64,000 bases of DNA from Tannerellaceae bacterium (GTDB lineage Bacteria; Bacteroidota; Bacteroidia; Bacteroidales; Tannerellaceae), in assembly GCA_021201295.1 (NCBI GenBank), contig JAJQFE010000033.1:50901-114900 (forward strand), given 5' to 3'. Shown here one piece after another: positions 20,294 through 30,613 of this stretch (its first letter is position 1; each line of letters starts with the position of its first letter). The notes below the pieces were generated by a model. That model was given only the letters and a program-made list of their open reading frames with translations. It made no database searches and was not told where the DNA came from. Made by a program: the position numbers and the translations under genes.

Positions 20294-21151
20294 ATGCTGT
20301 ATTTACAGGAACATGTGTCTTGTCGTAATTATGAGCAGAGTGATACACCAACTATTCAATATTTCAGGGCAGCCAGAGGAGAAAGCTGGAAGTCGCATTT
20401 AAATGATAATAAGATCATTTTTATGATAGAAGGAGAGGTTCGGATATGCTTTGACCAGTTTGACGAGAAGATAGCAAGAGGGATGATGATTGTATTGCCG
20501 GGGGGATGTGATTGTAGAGCACTGGCAGAGAAAGATGCAAGTTTTATGGTTTGCCGTTTGCGTAATAACTTGCAGTTGTGTGAACATTTTTCACTGGAAA
20601 AACTATATAAATCCACTACTGGTATAGGAGAAAAACATGCTCCTCTACTAATCAATGCTCCCTTAAAGGCTTACATTTATAGTCTGAAGGAATATATATC
20701 CGATGATATACGGTGTATCTATTTTTTCGAGATCAAAGTCAAAGAATTATTTTTTTTATTACGCAATTATTATACCAAGGAAGAGTTAAAACAGTTTTTC
20801 TCCCCTTTATTAAGCTATGATTTTTTCTTTTCAGATTTTGTACTAAAGAATCACCACAAAGTAAAAAATGTAAAAGAATTTGCCGAACTGGCTAATTATA
20901 GTATATCAGGATTTGAGAAACGGTTCAAACGGGTCTTTAATATCTCTGCCTATAAATGGATGAAAGAGCAGAAGGCTAAAACTATTTTACATGAGATCCA
21001 TCATACACGCAAAACATTTAAAGAGGTTGGGTGGGATTATGGATTTTCTTCCCCTGCACAATTCAGCGATTTCTGTAAGAGTAATTTCGGGGCTCCCCCC
21101 GGTCAGATACGTAAGGAAATAATGAGAGAAGAAATCCTGTCCGGTAAATAG
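20294..21151 (+). CDS. AraC-family transcriptional regulator
   Basis: A 285-residue regulator. The N-terminal half is a cupin-like sensor region (HLNDNKIIFMIEGEVRICF... GMMIVLPGG) and the C-terminal half carries two helix-turn-helix units of AraC type (VKEFAELANYSISGFEKRFKR and FKEVGWDYGFSSPAQFSDFCKSNFG). It sits directly upstream of the Mfa1/Mfa2-like fimbrial pair on the same strand, 310 nt away, so I infer it controls fimbrial expression. The frame is intact. Confidence 0.88.
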   Translation: MLYLQEHVSCRNYEQSDTPTIQYFRAARGESWKSHLNDNKIIFMIEGEVRICFDQFDEKIARGMMIVLPGGCDCRALAEKDASFMVCRLRNNLQLCEHFSLEKLYKSTTGIGEKHAPLLINAPLKAYIYSLKEYISDDIRCIYFFEIKVKELFFLLRNYYTKEELKQFFSPLLSYDFFFSDFVLKNHHKVKNVKEFAELANYSISGFEKRFKRVFNISAYKWMKEQKAKTILHEIHHTRKTFKEVGWDYGFSSPAQFSDFCKSNFGAPPGQIRKEIMREEILSGK

Positions 21152-21461
21152 GTCGCAATTCAGTATAAGCGGGCTGTTTTTCGTAACGTCAGTTCATTTT
21201 TAGGAAGTTACATTTGCAATGTACCTTTTATTATAAGAAATGTGATATCCAAAAGGCGCCGATTGTAAATCTATTAATAAAAGGGATCTATATATACCTT
21301 AAGAGTTTCCGGGTCTCCGGATCCGGAGCTCTTAAGTCCTATATATACTATGCTTCCCGTGACTTGCCAATGATATAAAAGAAATTAGGTTTTCAGCTAT
21401 CCGAATAAATAAAAGATAGATGTGGAAAGCGTAATAATTAATAATAAAAATAGAACTGATT
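21152..21461 (+). promoter_or_regulatory. Fimbrial operon promoter and structured leader
   Basis: A -7 box TACATTTG lies at 21209-21216; no obvious -33 element precedes it. If used, it gives a leader of about 240 nt. Within it, CTTAAGAG (21298-21305) pairs perfectly with CTCTTAAG (21329-21336), with CCGG-rich pairing inside and TATATA pairing outside, making a large hairpin about 21286-21350. The structure may be an RNA regulatory element or attenuator; no invertible-promoter repeats are seen. Confidence 0.5.
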
Positions 21462-22793
21462 ATGATGATTATGAAAAGTAAATTTATGTATTTATTCGCC
21501 ACAGCCTGTATAGCGACAGCTTTTACAGCCTGTAGCGATAATGACGGAAATGAGTTGATAGATCAGCAGGAAAATTCTTCCACAGATAGAGTCGCAGACA
21601 CGCCTGTCCAGTTACAAATCAAGCAGATGGCTAATACGTATGCTTCTACTTCGGACACAACAGCTACCGCAGCAAAGAGCCAGGTAGGTTCTACACTGGA
21701 TATCTTTGTTTTTGACGATTCCGGAATCTTTGAGACCTATGTAAATAAAACGCTTACTTCTTCGGGGACTTCCGGTAGTGGAAATGATACGTATCTGACG
21801 GATACCTTTATGTTATCTACAGGAAATAAGTATTTCTATGTATTTACCAACGTACCTTCCAGTGACCTGTTGATGCCATCTTCCGGAACTACCAGGCAGA
21901 CATTTGAACTGAATCCTATTAAAGTAACTTCTGTGGCAGATATCGCTACCGATAATCAATTTTATATCGGAACATTGGTGGCTTCACAAACAGCAGTGAC
22001 CGGTACCTCTACAAATGATCCTCAAACGATTAGCCTGGAAGTGGGACGTCTGGCATCAAAAATAAAATTGTCGGAAACACCTGCCACTTCAAATGTAAGC
22101 GGTAATCTGAAGGGTACTATGTCTGAACCGAAGTATCGTATTGTAAATATTCCAAACCAATTATATACAGTCGGACAATGGGACCGTGAATTCAAAAAAG
22201 AAGGTAGCCAGGTACGGACTCCTTTCTACACCGGATATACCACCTGGTCTGATTACTATCTGGCCAATCCGACCAGCTGGTCTGGTAAAGGACGGGGTGA
22301 AATATATTATGCTATTGAAAATACCCATGAGGAACCGCTCAGGGGAGATGTAACAGCTGCACAGATTAAATATGTCTATACTCCGAATGCTGCGGAAATA
22401 TATGATAAAGACAATCTTCGTCAGAATGGTACATTGTCAGGTACGGATTTCTGGGTAGCAGAATTTAAGAATGGAACCAGTCTGATCTATAATGGTGATA
22501 TTTCAGGTTTGGATCATCCTGATTATGGTATACCTACCAGTGTAACAGAATATACAAATGGTGAATGTTTCTATACTGTATTTATTGCAGATAATTCAGA
22601 AGCAACTGCCAGTCTGAAATATACAGTGATTCGTAACCATTATTATGAATTGAAAGTAAATAATATTTTCCGTTTAGGTAATAATACAGATGATATTACA
22701 GATCCAACTGAACCGGTAGAAAAACTGGTTGAGATCGAAGTGGAAATTGAAGTATTGCCCTGGTTCTATATCGGACAGGAAGTTGATTTATAA
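21462..22793 (+). CDS. Mfa1-like major fimbrillin lipoprotein
   Basis: A 443-residue precursor of a Bacteroidales type V pilus subunit. A lipoprotein signal ends FTACS, so it is lipidated and taken to the surface. The middle shows the beta-rich N-domain (LDIFVFDDSG, YFYVFTNVP) and the C-terminus ends EIEVLPWFYIGQEVDL, the beta strand that in this family is used for donor-strand assembly. It is followed by an Mfa2/FimB-like gene. The frame is intact. It may instead be a minor subunit, but its position first in the pair and its size suggest the shaft protein. Confidence 0.82.
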   Translation: MMIMKSKFMYLFATACIATAFTACSDNDGNELIDQQENSSTDRVADTPVQLQIKQMANTYASTSDTTATAAKSQVGSTLDIFVFDDSGIFETYVNKTLTSSGTSGSGNDTYLTDTFMLSTGNKYFYVFTNVPSSDLLMPSSGTTRQTFELNPIKVTSVADIATDNQFYIGTLVASQTAVTGTSTNDPQTISLEVGRLASKIKLSETPATSNVSGNLKGTMSEPKYRIVNIPNQLYTVGQWDREFKKEGSQVRTPFYTGYTTWSDYYLANPTSWSGKGRGEIYYAIENTHEEPLRGDVTAAQIKYVYTPNAAEIYDKDNLRQNGTLSGTDFWVAEFKNGTSLIYNGDISGLDHPDYGIPTSVTEYTNGECFYTVFIADNSEATASLKYTVIRNHYYELKVNNIFRLGNNTDDITDPTEPVEKLVEIEVEIEVLPWFYIGQEVDL

Positions 22794-22928
22794 TACATAA
22801 GTTTTTTATGATTTTTAAATCCAGTGGCTGCCGGACTGTTTTTTACAGCTCCGGCAGTTAACTTTTTTGCTCCCTGAATGTTATAGAAAATAATAGTCAG
22901 ATGCGGAATGCATAACCAACAATTAATT

Positions 22929-23910
22929 ATGAAGAAGATAGAATATATACTTTTATTAACAGCCTGGCTGATTTCTTTTTCCGGCTGTGTAAAAGAAGAT
23001 CTGGATTTGAGTGATTGTCCTCCTGTGGATCCGGGGGGTAGAAGAAGAAAATGAACGTTACCTGAGGTTTCAGGTTAAAAATAATTCCCAGGGATTTGCC
23101 AACATAGTAGAATATATTCAGCTGTTTGCGTATGATGAAAACAATGGATATATAAAAGATACCTTACTTACCAGAAACCAGATTCAGGCAAGTGATTACC
23201 GTTTTAATATGACAGCCTGGAAAAATGAGGGTGAAGAATTTCATCATATGATCGGTGTGATGAATCTGACAGATAATTATTCGATTGATAATGAACATCA
23301 TAAACTTGAATTTAGAAAGTCGGTTGTTACCAACAGGATAGATACGGTAGATGTTCATCTGGAAGATGTGTATTTAAGCCAGATAGAATTTGGAACACCG
23401 GTTAAATCGGTTATTTATGATACGCTTTACCTGGTAAAAAATACGAATGATGTGCATTTGGAAATTGAATTTATGGAAGGTTGCCAGTTACCGGAAAACT
23501 CAACTATTACTCCTTATCTGAGAGGTTCCAATGGAACCTATAATGCTTTCAATGAATCTGTAGGTGAAAATACACTCGTATACGAACATCACACCTATCT
23601 TACTAATTTGCTTCCTGTGCTACATTATCAGTTTACTACGCTGAAAATGTATATCGGGGATGATTTGGAAGTGCTGATTAAACGCTATGAAGATGAAAAT
23701 GCAGAATCCGTACAGGAAGTGAGTTTTATGTTAACGGAGTACATTTCACAGCTTGTAGACGGGGATGGATATTACCTGTATAGCACGGATGAAGATCTGG
23801 AATTACAGGAAGATCCGTTTGTAGTCCGGATCTTATTGGATTGTGATTTTGCTATTGCAGAAATCACGGTGAACAACTGGTTTGTGATTAAACCGGGAGT
23901 GGATCTTTAA
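22929..23910 (+). pseudogene. FimB/Mfa2-family fimbrial anchor lipoprotein (frameshift as read)
   Basis: A reconstructed protein of about 326 residues. The N-terminus (MKKIEYILLL..SFSGC) is a lipoprotein signal with Cys after SFSG. The body has features of the Mfa2/FimB anchor family and ends EITVNNWFVIKPGVDL. The start region and body are in different frames; a G6 run at 23033-23038 would restore one frame if it were G5 (reading PVDPGVEEENERYL). The protein would cap and anchor the fimbria at the outer membrane and limit its length. It lies 136 nt after the major fimbrillin. Confidence 0.8.
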
Positions 23911-23930
23911 ACTATCTGTATCAGGGTAAT

Positions 23931-23970
23931 AACAGAGGGGTATTTTATAAAAATAAAATACCCCTCTGTT
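23931..23970 (+). terminator. Terminator of the fimbrial pair
   Basis: A perfect 18-bp stem (23931-23948 with 23953-23970) closed by an AAAA loop lies 21 nt after the Mfa2-like stop codon. It is one of the strongest hairpins in the window. Confidence 0.85.
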
Positions 23971-24210
23971 CTGTATATATAGTTCAGAAGGTAATATAAA
24001 CATACGTTTATTTTAGTACTTTCGGTATTCTTTGTATATTACTCTGATACATGTGCGAACAAAATTAGCAAAGATGTCCGGAGAGTAACAGGTACTTTTC
24101 TATCTCCGGAGTTTTGGTTACGTTTTGCCGGTTTGGCTGTTGTCTATTTATCTGATTCCTAAAATCATCCTTATATTTTAAAAGAAATAAGCGAACAAAT
24201 ATAAAACAGG

Positions 24211-24254
24211 ACAGCTCAGAAAAGAGGTCAATAGACTTTCTTTCCCTGAGCTGT
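24211..24254. terminator. Terminator hairpin of the minus-strand fimbrillin genes
   Basis: ACAGCTCAG (24211-24219) pairs perfectly with CTGAGCTGT (24246-24254), about 10 nt downstream of the minus-strand stop codon; T-runs flank it on the plus strand side. Confidence 0.65.
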
Positions 24255-24262
24255 TTTTATAA

Positions 24263-26479
24263 CTAAAATAAACTCATCTTAATTACGGGGGCCAGTTCTT
24301 CTCCTATGACTGTCTCTGCGATCCAGGTGATCATATTATTCAGTAATATGTCCGGTGTCCGGGCCGGATTGATAATCCCGTCCCCTGAGAACAAACTTGT
24401 CTGGTCATCATACTGGGATTCTGCCGGGAATAGGTAAGGATCTCCTAAATAGATTACCCGCTGATTGATATCCACTCCAAAAATGATTTCATTTTCATTG
24501 TCACTGTTCACCAGAATAGGAGATATGGTAGAATTACCACTGGCATTTCTATTTAATGTATACACATCTGTCACAGTCGTGATCAGTGCACTTAATCCAC
24601 TGCCTGGATCTACCATTCCAAAAGGACCTTTAGAAATAAAAGAAGGTACTTCCGGGGACAGCAGATGTTTGGGGCTACTTCCGGACAGACCTCCCCGGGT
24701 TTTTCCTAAAGCTTCTACCAGTTTCTCGTCCTGCAGGTAGACAATTAATACCCGGTTCGAATTATTATTTAACCAGTTTACCAACATATTTGACTGCTCT
24801 TCAGTACAATTATATTGAGGAGAAATTAATATTCCATTGTATAACTCCGCTATTTCTGCTGTAAGTACCGTACTTGCCGGAAGGGCGGACATAGAAAAAC
24901 CACCAAATGCAACTGTTCCTTCCTTACCATAATAATCTTCATTTTTTATGAAATTCCTCAGCACACGGGATATAGCATCATCATCCTGGCTACCTAACGA
25001 TAACAGATCATCCCCTAAATTTCCGAGCAATCCGATAAAACTAAACATACTTACATATTTCCCTTCATGCAGATTCTGAGCCAACTGGGTGATTTTTATC
25101 CGGAAAGTGTTTCCTTCGGCTGTAATCATAAAATATTCATACCGTTCTGTAGCCCCACTTCCTGAGTTTTCAGCAATAGCCGTGATAAATAAATGATCTC
25201 CGTTATTTTCTACCTTAAAATATTCACTGGTGACATATCCTTCATTAACTCCGACCGGAACTCCTTCTAATGTACCATCTTCTCTGACCCACTGGATTGT
25301 AAAATTGTCATAGGTAGTATTAATATCGATGGTCTGAGTCGCACCGATATAATAAGCTACTGTTGCATCATGAGGAGACATGGAAAGATAATTATCTCCC
25401 GGGCCATATACGATCTTAGTGTCATCATCTATTTCCCATTCATACACTTCTGCAATAATATACATAGAAGTTTCTTCTGCTGCATCTCCGGGATCTGTTG
25501 TTCCTTCCTGAGTGATATCGGTTATATGAATGCGATATTGATGATTTCTTAATACCTGGCCAATATTTTTTCCTTGTCCATTCTGGAAATCCACCCGGTA
25601 GTAGGATACTTTTGTATTGGTAGGATCATCTCCTAAATAAACACCCCCTATAATGACACAGGTGGCTTCATCCGTTTGCTGAGTGGCATCCGTATAAGCG
25701 ATAGACTCCGGTATATAAAGACCGGAAAGGGTATAAACCGGAGTACTGTTATCTGCTACAGAGATTTTATCTGTATTGACTGTGTTAGTTGATGCGGACG
25801 GGACACTGGGAGTACTAACTATCACATTCGTCTTGTCATAGCTGGAAGGAATAACCTGAATCAGATTATTGGCACGATACACCTGTATACTTTTCATCAG
25901 GAAACGTTCATCCCAGTCAAAGTCCTGGTTTTCCTGTAGATTTACTTCTACTTTAGCCATAGAACGTAATACTTGTACCGGAATCGTTATATCTTCTCCG
26001 GAACTTAATCCTTCTTCCCGGGTCACCTCCCCAAACATCGGAATATATTCAGGACCTGACTCCGGGTAGGATAGCACTGTTTTGGTAATGATATCAGCTT
26101 CATTTTCTCCTACAGTTAAAGAAGGAAAATCCGTGACATTTACCAGCAGATAAAACCTGAGTTTATCATTCGTAGGTTCTAAGATAGTCGAATAAATATT
26201 ACCTCCTTCATCGGTAATTTCAGCTTCATAACTATAGGTATAATTCCCGCCATTCTCTTCTAAAACAAGCACTTTCAGCTGATTGATCACGCCTTCGGTA
26301 GCAGCTGTTACCCGTGTCGTCATGGAATTGACATTCAGGGTAAAGTTCACCCGGGCCTTTCCTTCGGGCACAGGATCTGTACCGGAATCCACTCTTTCTG
26401 AATCTGAACAGCTTATTAGAAGTGCCAGTAAAAAAGAAAAAGTGATCCATGTTATATTTTTTAATTGTATATTATTCAT
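24263..26479 (-). CDS. Large fimbrillin-like lipoprotein with BACON-like and C-terminal extra domain
   Basis: A protein of about 738 residues, starting at the ATG at 26479 (MNNIQLKN). The lipobox is LLISC. Residues about 40-360 resemble the fimbrillin N-domain and second beta domain (GKARVNFTLNVNSM, RFYLLVNVTDF, YYRVDFQNGQGKNIGQVLRNHQYRIHI). Residues about 375-480 resemble a BACON-type Ig fold ending FRIKITQLAQN. The last 250 residues are alpha/beta (AELYNGILISPQ...NMLVNWLNNNSNRVLIVYLQD) and resemble the fold of glutamine-amidotransferase-like domains without an evident catalytic Cys; this is inference. It is probably a tip or accessory adhesin. A close paralogue lies 49 nt upstream. Confidence 0.75.
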   Translation of the reverse strand: MNNIQLKNITWITFSFLLALLISCSDSERVDSGTDPVPEGKARVNFTLNVNSMTTRVTAATEGVINQLKVLVLEENGGNYTYSYEAEITDEGGNIYSTILEPTNDKLRFYLLVNVTDFPSLTVGENEADIITKTVLSYPESGPEYIPMFGEVTREEGLSSGEDITIPVQVLRSMAKVEVNLQENQDFDWDERFLMKSIQVYRANNLIQVIPSSYDKTNVIVSTPSVPSASTNTVNTDKISVADNSTPVYTLSGLYIPESIAYTDATQQTDEATCVIIGGVYLGDDPTNTKVSYYRVDFQNGQGKNIGQVLRNHQYRIHITDITQEGTTDPGDAAEETSMYIIAEVYEWEIDDDTKIVYGPGDNYLSMSPHDATVAYYIGATQTIDINTTYDNFTIQWVREDGTLEGVPVGVNEGYVTSEYFKVENNGDHLFITAIAENSGSGATERYEYFMITAEGNTFRIKITQLAQNLHEGKYVSMFSFIGLLGNLGDDLLSLGSQDDDAISRVLRNFIKNEDYYGKEGTVAFGGFSMSALPASTVLTAEIAELYNGILISPQYNCTEEQSNMLVNWLNNNSNRVLIVYLQDEKLVEALGKTRGGLSGSSPKHLLSPEVPSFISKGPFGMVDPGSGLSALITTVTDVYTLNRNASGNSTISPILVNSDNENEIIFGVDINQRVIYLGDPYLFPAESQYDDQTSLFSGDGIINPARTPDILLNNMITWIAETVIGEELAPVIKMSLF

Positions 26480-26528
26480 AAGATAAATTCCCTTATTAAT
26501 TTGATAATACATATACTTTCTTTTTCAG

Positions 26529-28715
26529 TTAAGTATCCGGCGCCAGTTTATCTCCGACTACCGTATCGGCCATCCATGAGACCAGATTACCTATCAGCAT
26601 ATTAAATGTATTACTGATCATGCCACTACCGGTTAATAATCCGTAGTCTTTCAACCAGGTAGTATTGGCAAAATAAACTATCCGTTTATCTTCATCTATA
26701 CTCATGACCATCTGGTCCGGATTTCCGCTCATAACCAGAATAGGGGTTAAGTGAGGATTATCACTCTGGCTGATGTAATAATTAATTCCGGCTGAATTAA
26801 TGGTACTTCCGGTGCTTAATTCCCCAAAAGGCCCTTTTCTCAGATATGAAAGTATATTGTCGGCAATGGCATACTGGTTACCACTTGCATAAGAAGGAGA
26901 ACCCCAGCTAAATACATTATTTAATCCTAAAGGCGTAGCCATATGCTCATTGTCGAACACAGTCATTAATACGCGCTGTGGAGAGAATCGTAACCATTCT
27001 GTCAGATTAGTAAACATCTCTATGGAATAATCCTCATAACTGGGATAGGTATTATTTGGATTTACCCAGGCTGTTCCTTCCTGGAGCAGGATAATATCAA
27101 ACAGGTCAGCTAAGCGGGTAGTCATAGGAGAAGCACTACTATAGAGACCGGCTATGATGAATCCTCCGAAAGCTAATTTTCCACCCGGACTAAAAAGAGA
27201 CGTGTTTTTGATCAGATCTCTGAAAGGAGTCATTACCGTTGGAAAAGTCGCAATAGACATAATCTCATCTCCCAGGTCAGCTCCTAAATCACAATAGCTG
27301 AATATAACAATATTATCTTTGTCATATGTAGACTGAGTTTTCTGTATGATCGTGATCACTAATTGAATGGAATTTAACGTGATCAGTGCTTTTTCTCTGC
27401 GTTCTGTTCCTGATAGGTTGTTATCTAATGCAGTAGCCGTAATGGAAGAGCCGTCAGCAGCTATGGCTAAAGAGAAATAAGTTCCTTCTACGGCTGTACC
27501 ACCCCAGGTAATAGTTGCTTTTCCGGCTACTACATTATTACTATCGTCCAGCCACTGGATGGTATAAGGTACCGGATCACTATCTACACTAATACTTTGT
27601 GTAGCTCCTTCATAGTAATTTACGTATATATTACTGGTTTTCACAGATAGAAATGATCCATCCGGTCCGTAAATACTTCCGCTATCATCATTATCCAGTA
27701 TAATAAGATTCGTGCTCATATTTTCTCCCGCTTTACTTCCTGCTTCCTCTACAGAACTCTCCCCTGGTCTGCTGACTTCAGAAATAGAAACCATGTATTT
27801 ATGATTTCTCAGCACCTGTCCAAAATTACTGCCGGTAGAAGTTTTAAAGTCTACGCGATAATAGGTAACTTCGGTATTACTGGCATCTTCTCCCAGATAA
27901 ATACCTCCGACGATCAGGGAAGTAGCTTGTGAAGTCTGGATACTTTCATCCGTAATAGCTTCAGATTCCGGAATATATAATCCTGCTAAAGTAGTATCAT
28001 CCGTGTCGTTTGTTACTGCTGAAGTCGTAAGGGCAGAACTACCGGCGGGAACGCTGGGAGTAGTTACGACTTTATTACCTGCTGTATTGGTAGTATAAGC
28101 GTCTGGTATTACCTGAATAAGTGAATTGGCACGTACTGCCTGAATATTTTTTAATTTGAATTTACTGGTCACTTCACTTTCCACACTTACTTCCACGGTG
28201 GCTAATGCACGTAGCATGTAAACTGTTGTGTTGACACTACCTCCGGAAGCAAGCTGATTAAAAGCGGCCTCACCATACATGGGAATATAAGTAGGTCCGT
28301 CAGGTGTAAACGAAACTGTAATCAGGCTTACCACATCTTCATACACATCTCCTGTATTAATAGCGGAAATATCCGTTACATTTCCTAATAAATAAGTTTT
28401 TACCTTTGAATCCATAGAGTGCAGGGTGGCATCAAACGTATTATTACCAAGTGAATTAGCTGTTACTGTATATGCATACAGATAATTCCCTGTTTAGCTG
28501 TCTTCTTCAAATACCAGAATCAGTAGCTGGTTGACAGTTTTTTCCGTAGCTACAGTGGCTTTACTTTCTACCTCTGCTGCTTTCACATTAAAATATACAG
28601 TTGTTTCTCCCTCAGATGCCTGGATCCGGGGAGTATCTACCTGGTCAGAACAGGCGCCTAATAGCAGGCATCCTACCATAAAGGCAATTCCTTGTATATC
28701 GAGTCTCATTTTCAT
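26529..28715 (-). pseudogene. Paralogous large fimbrillin-like lipoprotein (nonsense codon as read)
   Basis: A 728-codon gene, a paralogue of the one immediately downstream, with the same order: lipoprotein signal (CLLLGACS), fimbrillin domains (VYFNVKAAEVESKATVA; YYRVDFKTSTGSNFGQVLRNHKYMVSI), BACON-like segment ending LVITIIQKTQ, and the same alpha/beta C-terminal region (LFDIILLQEG...LTEWLRFSPQRVLMTVFDNE). A single in-frame TAA at 28494-28496 after EEDS separates the signal part from the rest; reading continues in the same frame with TGNYLYAYTV, aligning to GGNYTYSYEA of the paralogue. The two genes are probably one transcript. Confidence 0.75.
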
Positions 28716-28937
28716 AATCCCTGTTTATTACACTTAAAATAAAACAGTAGAAAACATAAAAGGTTGACTGCGAAATGGTAAAGTAGTGATATAGAAGTTA
28801 AGGTAGTATTTCTCCTATAGTTCATACCGGAGAGAAAAGGTTAAAAAACGATGGATTAGAAATATATTTGTTTATTTTTACCATTCGTAATTGTCCATGC
28901 CGGATATATAAACCACTATTTAGGTAGTTATAAAAGA

Positions 28938-28969
28938 TTTGAAAAACCATTAATGAAAAATTATATTTG
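28938..28969 (+). promoter_or_regulatory. Promoter TTTG-N20-TATATTTG, nearly leaderless
   Basis: TTTG (28938-28941) and TATATTTG (28962-28969) form a consensus promoter. The transporter ATG is at 28975, so transcription would start at or within one or two bases of the start codon. Confidence 0.65.
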
Positions 28970-28974
28970 ATATC

Positions 28975-30354
28975 ATGATCACTTTAAAAGAAAAAATAGG
29001 TTATGGATTTGGTGACATGGCCTCTTCTATGTTCTGGAAACTGTTTGGTTCTTACCTGATGATCTTTTATACAGATGTATTCGGACTTCCGGCCGCTGTG
29101 GTAGGGACTATGTTCTTTATTACCCGTATATGGGATTCTATAACGGATCCGATTGTGGGGGTAATTGCTGACAGAACGAATACCCGGTGGGGAAAATTCC
29201 GGCCCTATCTGTTATGGCTGGCGATTCCGTTTGCTGTTATTGGGGTGTTTACCTTTTTTACACCGGGTCTTGGTTATACAGGCAAAATAGTGTATGCCTA
29301 TATTACTTACTCCCTGATGATGTTGGTTTATTCCGGTATAAATGTTCCGTATGCTTCTTTGTTAGGAGTTATGAGTCCGGATCCAAAAGAACGTAATACC
29401 TTATCTGCCTACCGTATGTCATTTGCCTATATCGGTAGTTTCCTGGCTCTGTTACTTTTTATGCCTATGGTCAATATGTTTAGTGAAGGCAGTAAAGAGA
29501 TGGCAGACCAACAGTACGAATGGTTAATGGGGGTAGTAGTGATCGCTGTCGTCTGCGCCCTTTTATTTTATCTCTGTTTCTTATTTACGAAAGAACGGGT
29601 AAAGCCAATTAAAGAAGAACAGAATCCGTTAAAAGAAGATCTGAAAGACCTCGTTCAAAATAAACCCTGGTGGATTCCGTTAGGAGCAGGAATTGCTGCG
29701 TTAGTCTTTAACTCTATCCGAGATGGGGCTACTGTTTATTATTTTAAATATTTTGTAGTAGAAGAGAATTTCGGGAATATTACTTTATTAAGTATTCCCT
29801 TTGTCTTAAGTGGTTTATATCTGGCAATCGGACAAGCTGCTAATATTGTGGGGGTAGTGATTGCTGCACCAGTTAGTAACTGGATTGGTAAAAAGAATAC
29901 CTATATGGGTGCCATGGCTTTGGCTACTCTGTTAAGTATAATTTTTTACTGGTTTGATAAAGACCAGTTAGTCTGGATCTTTATTTTTCAGATTCTGATC
30001 AGTATATGTGCCGGAAGTATTTTCCCATTGCTATGGTCTATGTATGCCGATTGTGCTGATTACTCGGAACTTAAAACCGGAAACCGTGCTACCGGATTAA
30101 TTTTCAGTTCTTCTTCCATGAGCCAGAAATTTGGCTGGGCACTGGGGAGCGCTATGACCGGATGGTTACTGGCTTATTATGGATTTCAGGCTAATGAAGT
30201 ACAATCCGCAGAATCTATTCACGGGATCCGGATGTTTCTAAGCTTTTTCCCGGCCATTGGAACTGTTCTCTCTGTTTTTTTCATTAGCCTGTATCCGCTT
30301 AGTGAAAAGAAAATAAAACAGGTAACAACCGAATTGGAAGCCTTGCGTAAATGA
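28975..30354 (+). CDS. GPH-family sugar:cation symporter
   Basis: A 459-residue inner-membrane protein of the glycoside-pentoside-hexuronide transporter family, MFS fold with about twelve helices. Typical motifs are KIGYGFGDMASSMFW at the N-terminus, the helix 2-3 loop RIWDSITDPIVGVIADRTNTRWGKFRPYLLW (in part) and DCADYSELKTGNRATGLIFS in the C-terminal half. It takes up an oligosaccharide or glycoside with Na+ or H+. It is divergent from the fimbrillin genes and has no adjacent glycosidase, so its substrate is unknown. The frame is intact. Confidence 0.92.
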   Translation: MITLKEKIGYGFGDMASSMFWKLFGSYLMIFYTDVFGLPAAVVGTMFFITRIWDSITDPIVGVIADRTNTRWGKFRPYLLWLAIPFAVIGVFTFFTPGLGYTGKIVYAYITYSLMMLVYSGINVPYASLLGVMSPDPKERNTLSAYRMSFAYIGSFLALLLFMPMVNMFSEGSKEMADQQYEWLMGVVVIAVVCALLFYLCFLFTKERVKPIKEEQNPLKEDLKDLVQNKPWWIPLGAGIAALVFNSIRDGATVYYFKYFVVEENFGNITLLSIPFVLSGLYLAIGQAANIVGVVIAAPVSNWIGKKNTYMGAMALATLLSIIFYWFDKDQLVWIFIFQILISICAGSIFPLLWSMYADCADYSELKTGNRATGLIFSSSSMSQKFGWALGSAMTGWLLAYYGFQANEVQSAESIHGIRMFLSFFPAIGTVLSVFFISLYPLSEKKIKQVTTELEALRK

Positions 30355-30613
30355 GCTGTTCTTTTTCCGGAATAGAAGATATACATGGCTTCTTAAGTTG
30401 ATCCGGGAACCCGAATACATCCGGAAAAGAATTTATAAGTATATTTTTCGTTTTAAATACTGATTTTATCCTTTTAAGGAAAATATATACATGAACTATT
30501 CAGATAGGTATTAGTTTTAAAAGTAATAAGGATAAATATAGATATATAGTACTAATTCTTTTAAGGCCTATACTTTAAAAGAGTTAAACTATATTTCCAA
30601 AAAACAATTTAAA

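Larger units (their letters stand above)
23911..24262. other. Convergent spacer with two terminators
   Basis: This 352-nt spacer separates converging fimbrial genes. Apart from the two hairpins listed separately at 23931-23970 and 24211-24254 I see no coding or regulatory element. Confidence 0.6.

Noticed and set aside
21286..21350. Invertible fimbrial promoter
   Set aside because: The inverted repeats are only 23 nt apart and the -7 box lies outside them, so there is no promoter-bearing invertible segment; no recombinase is nearby.
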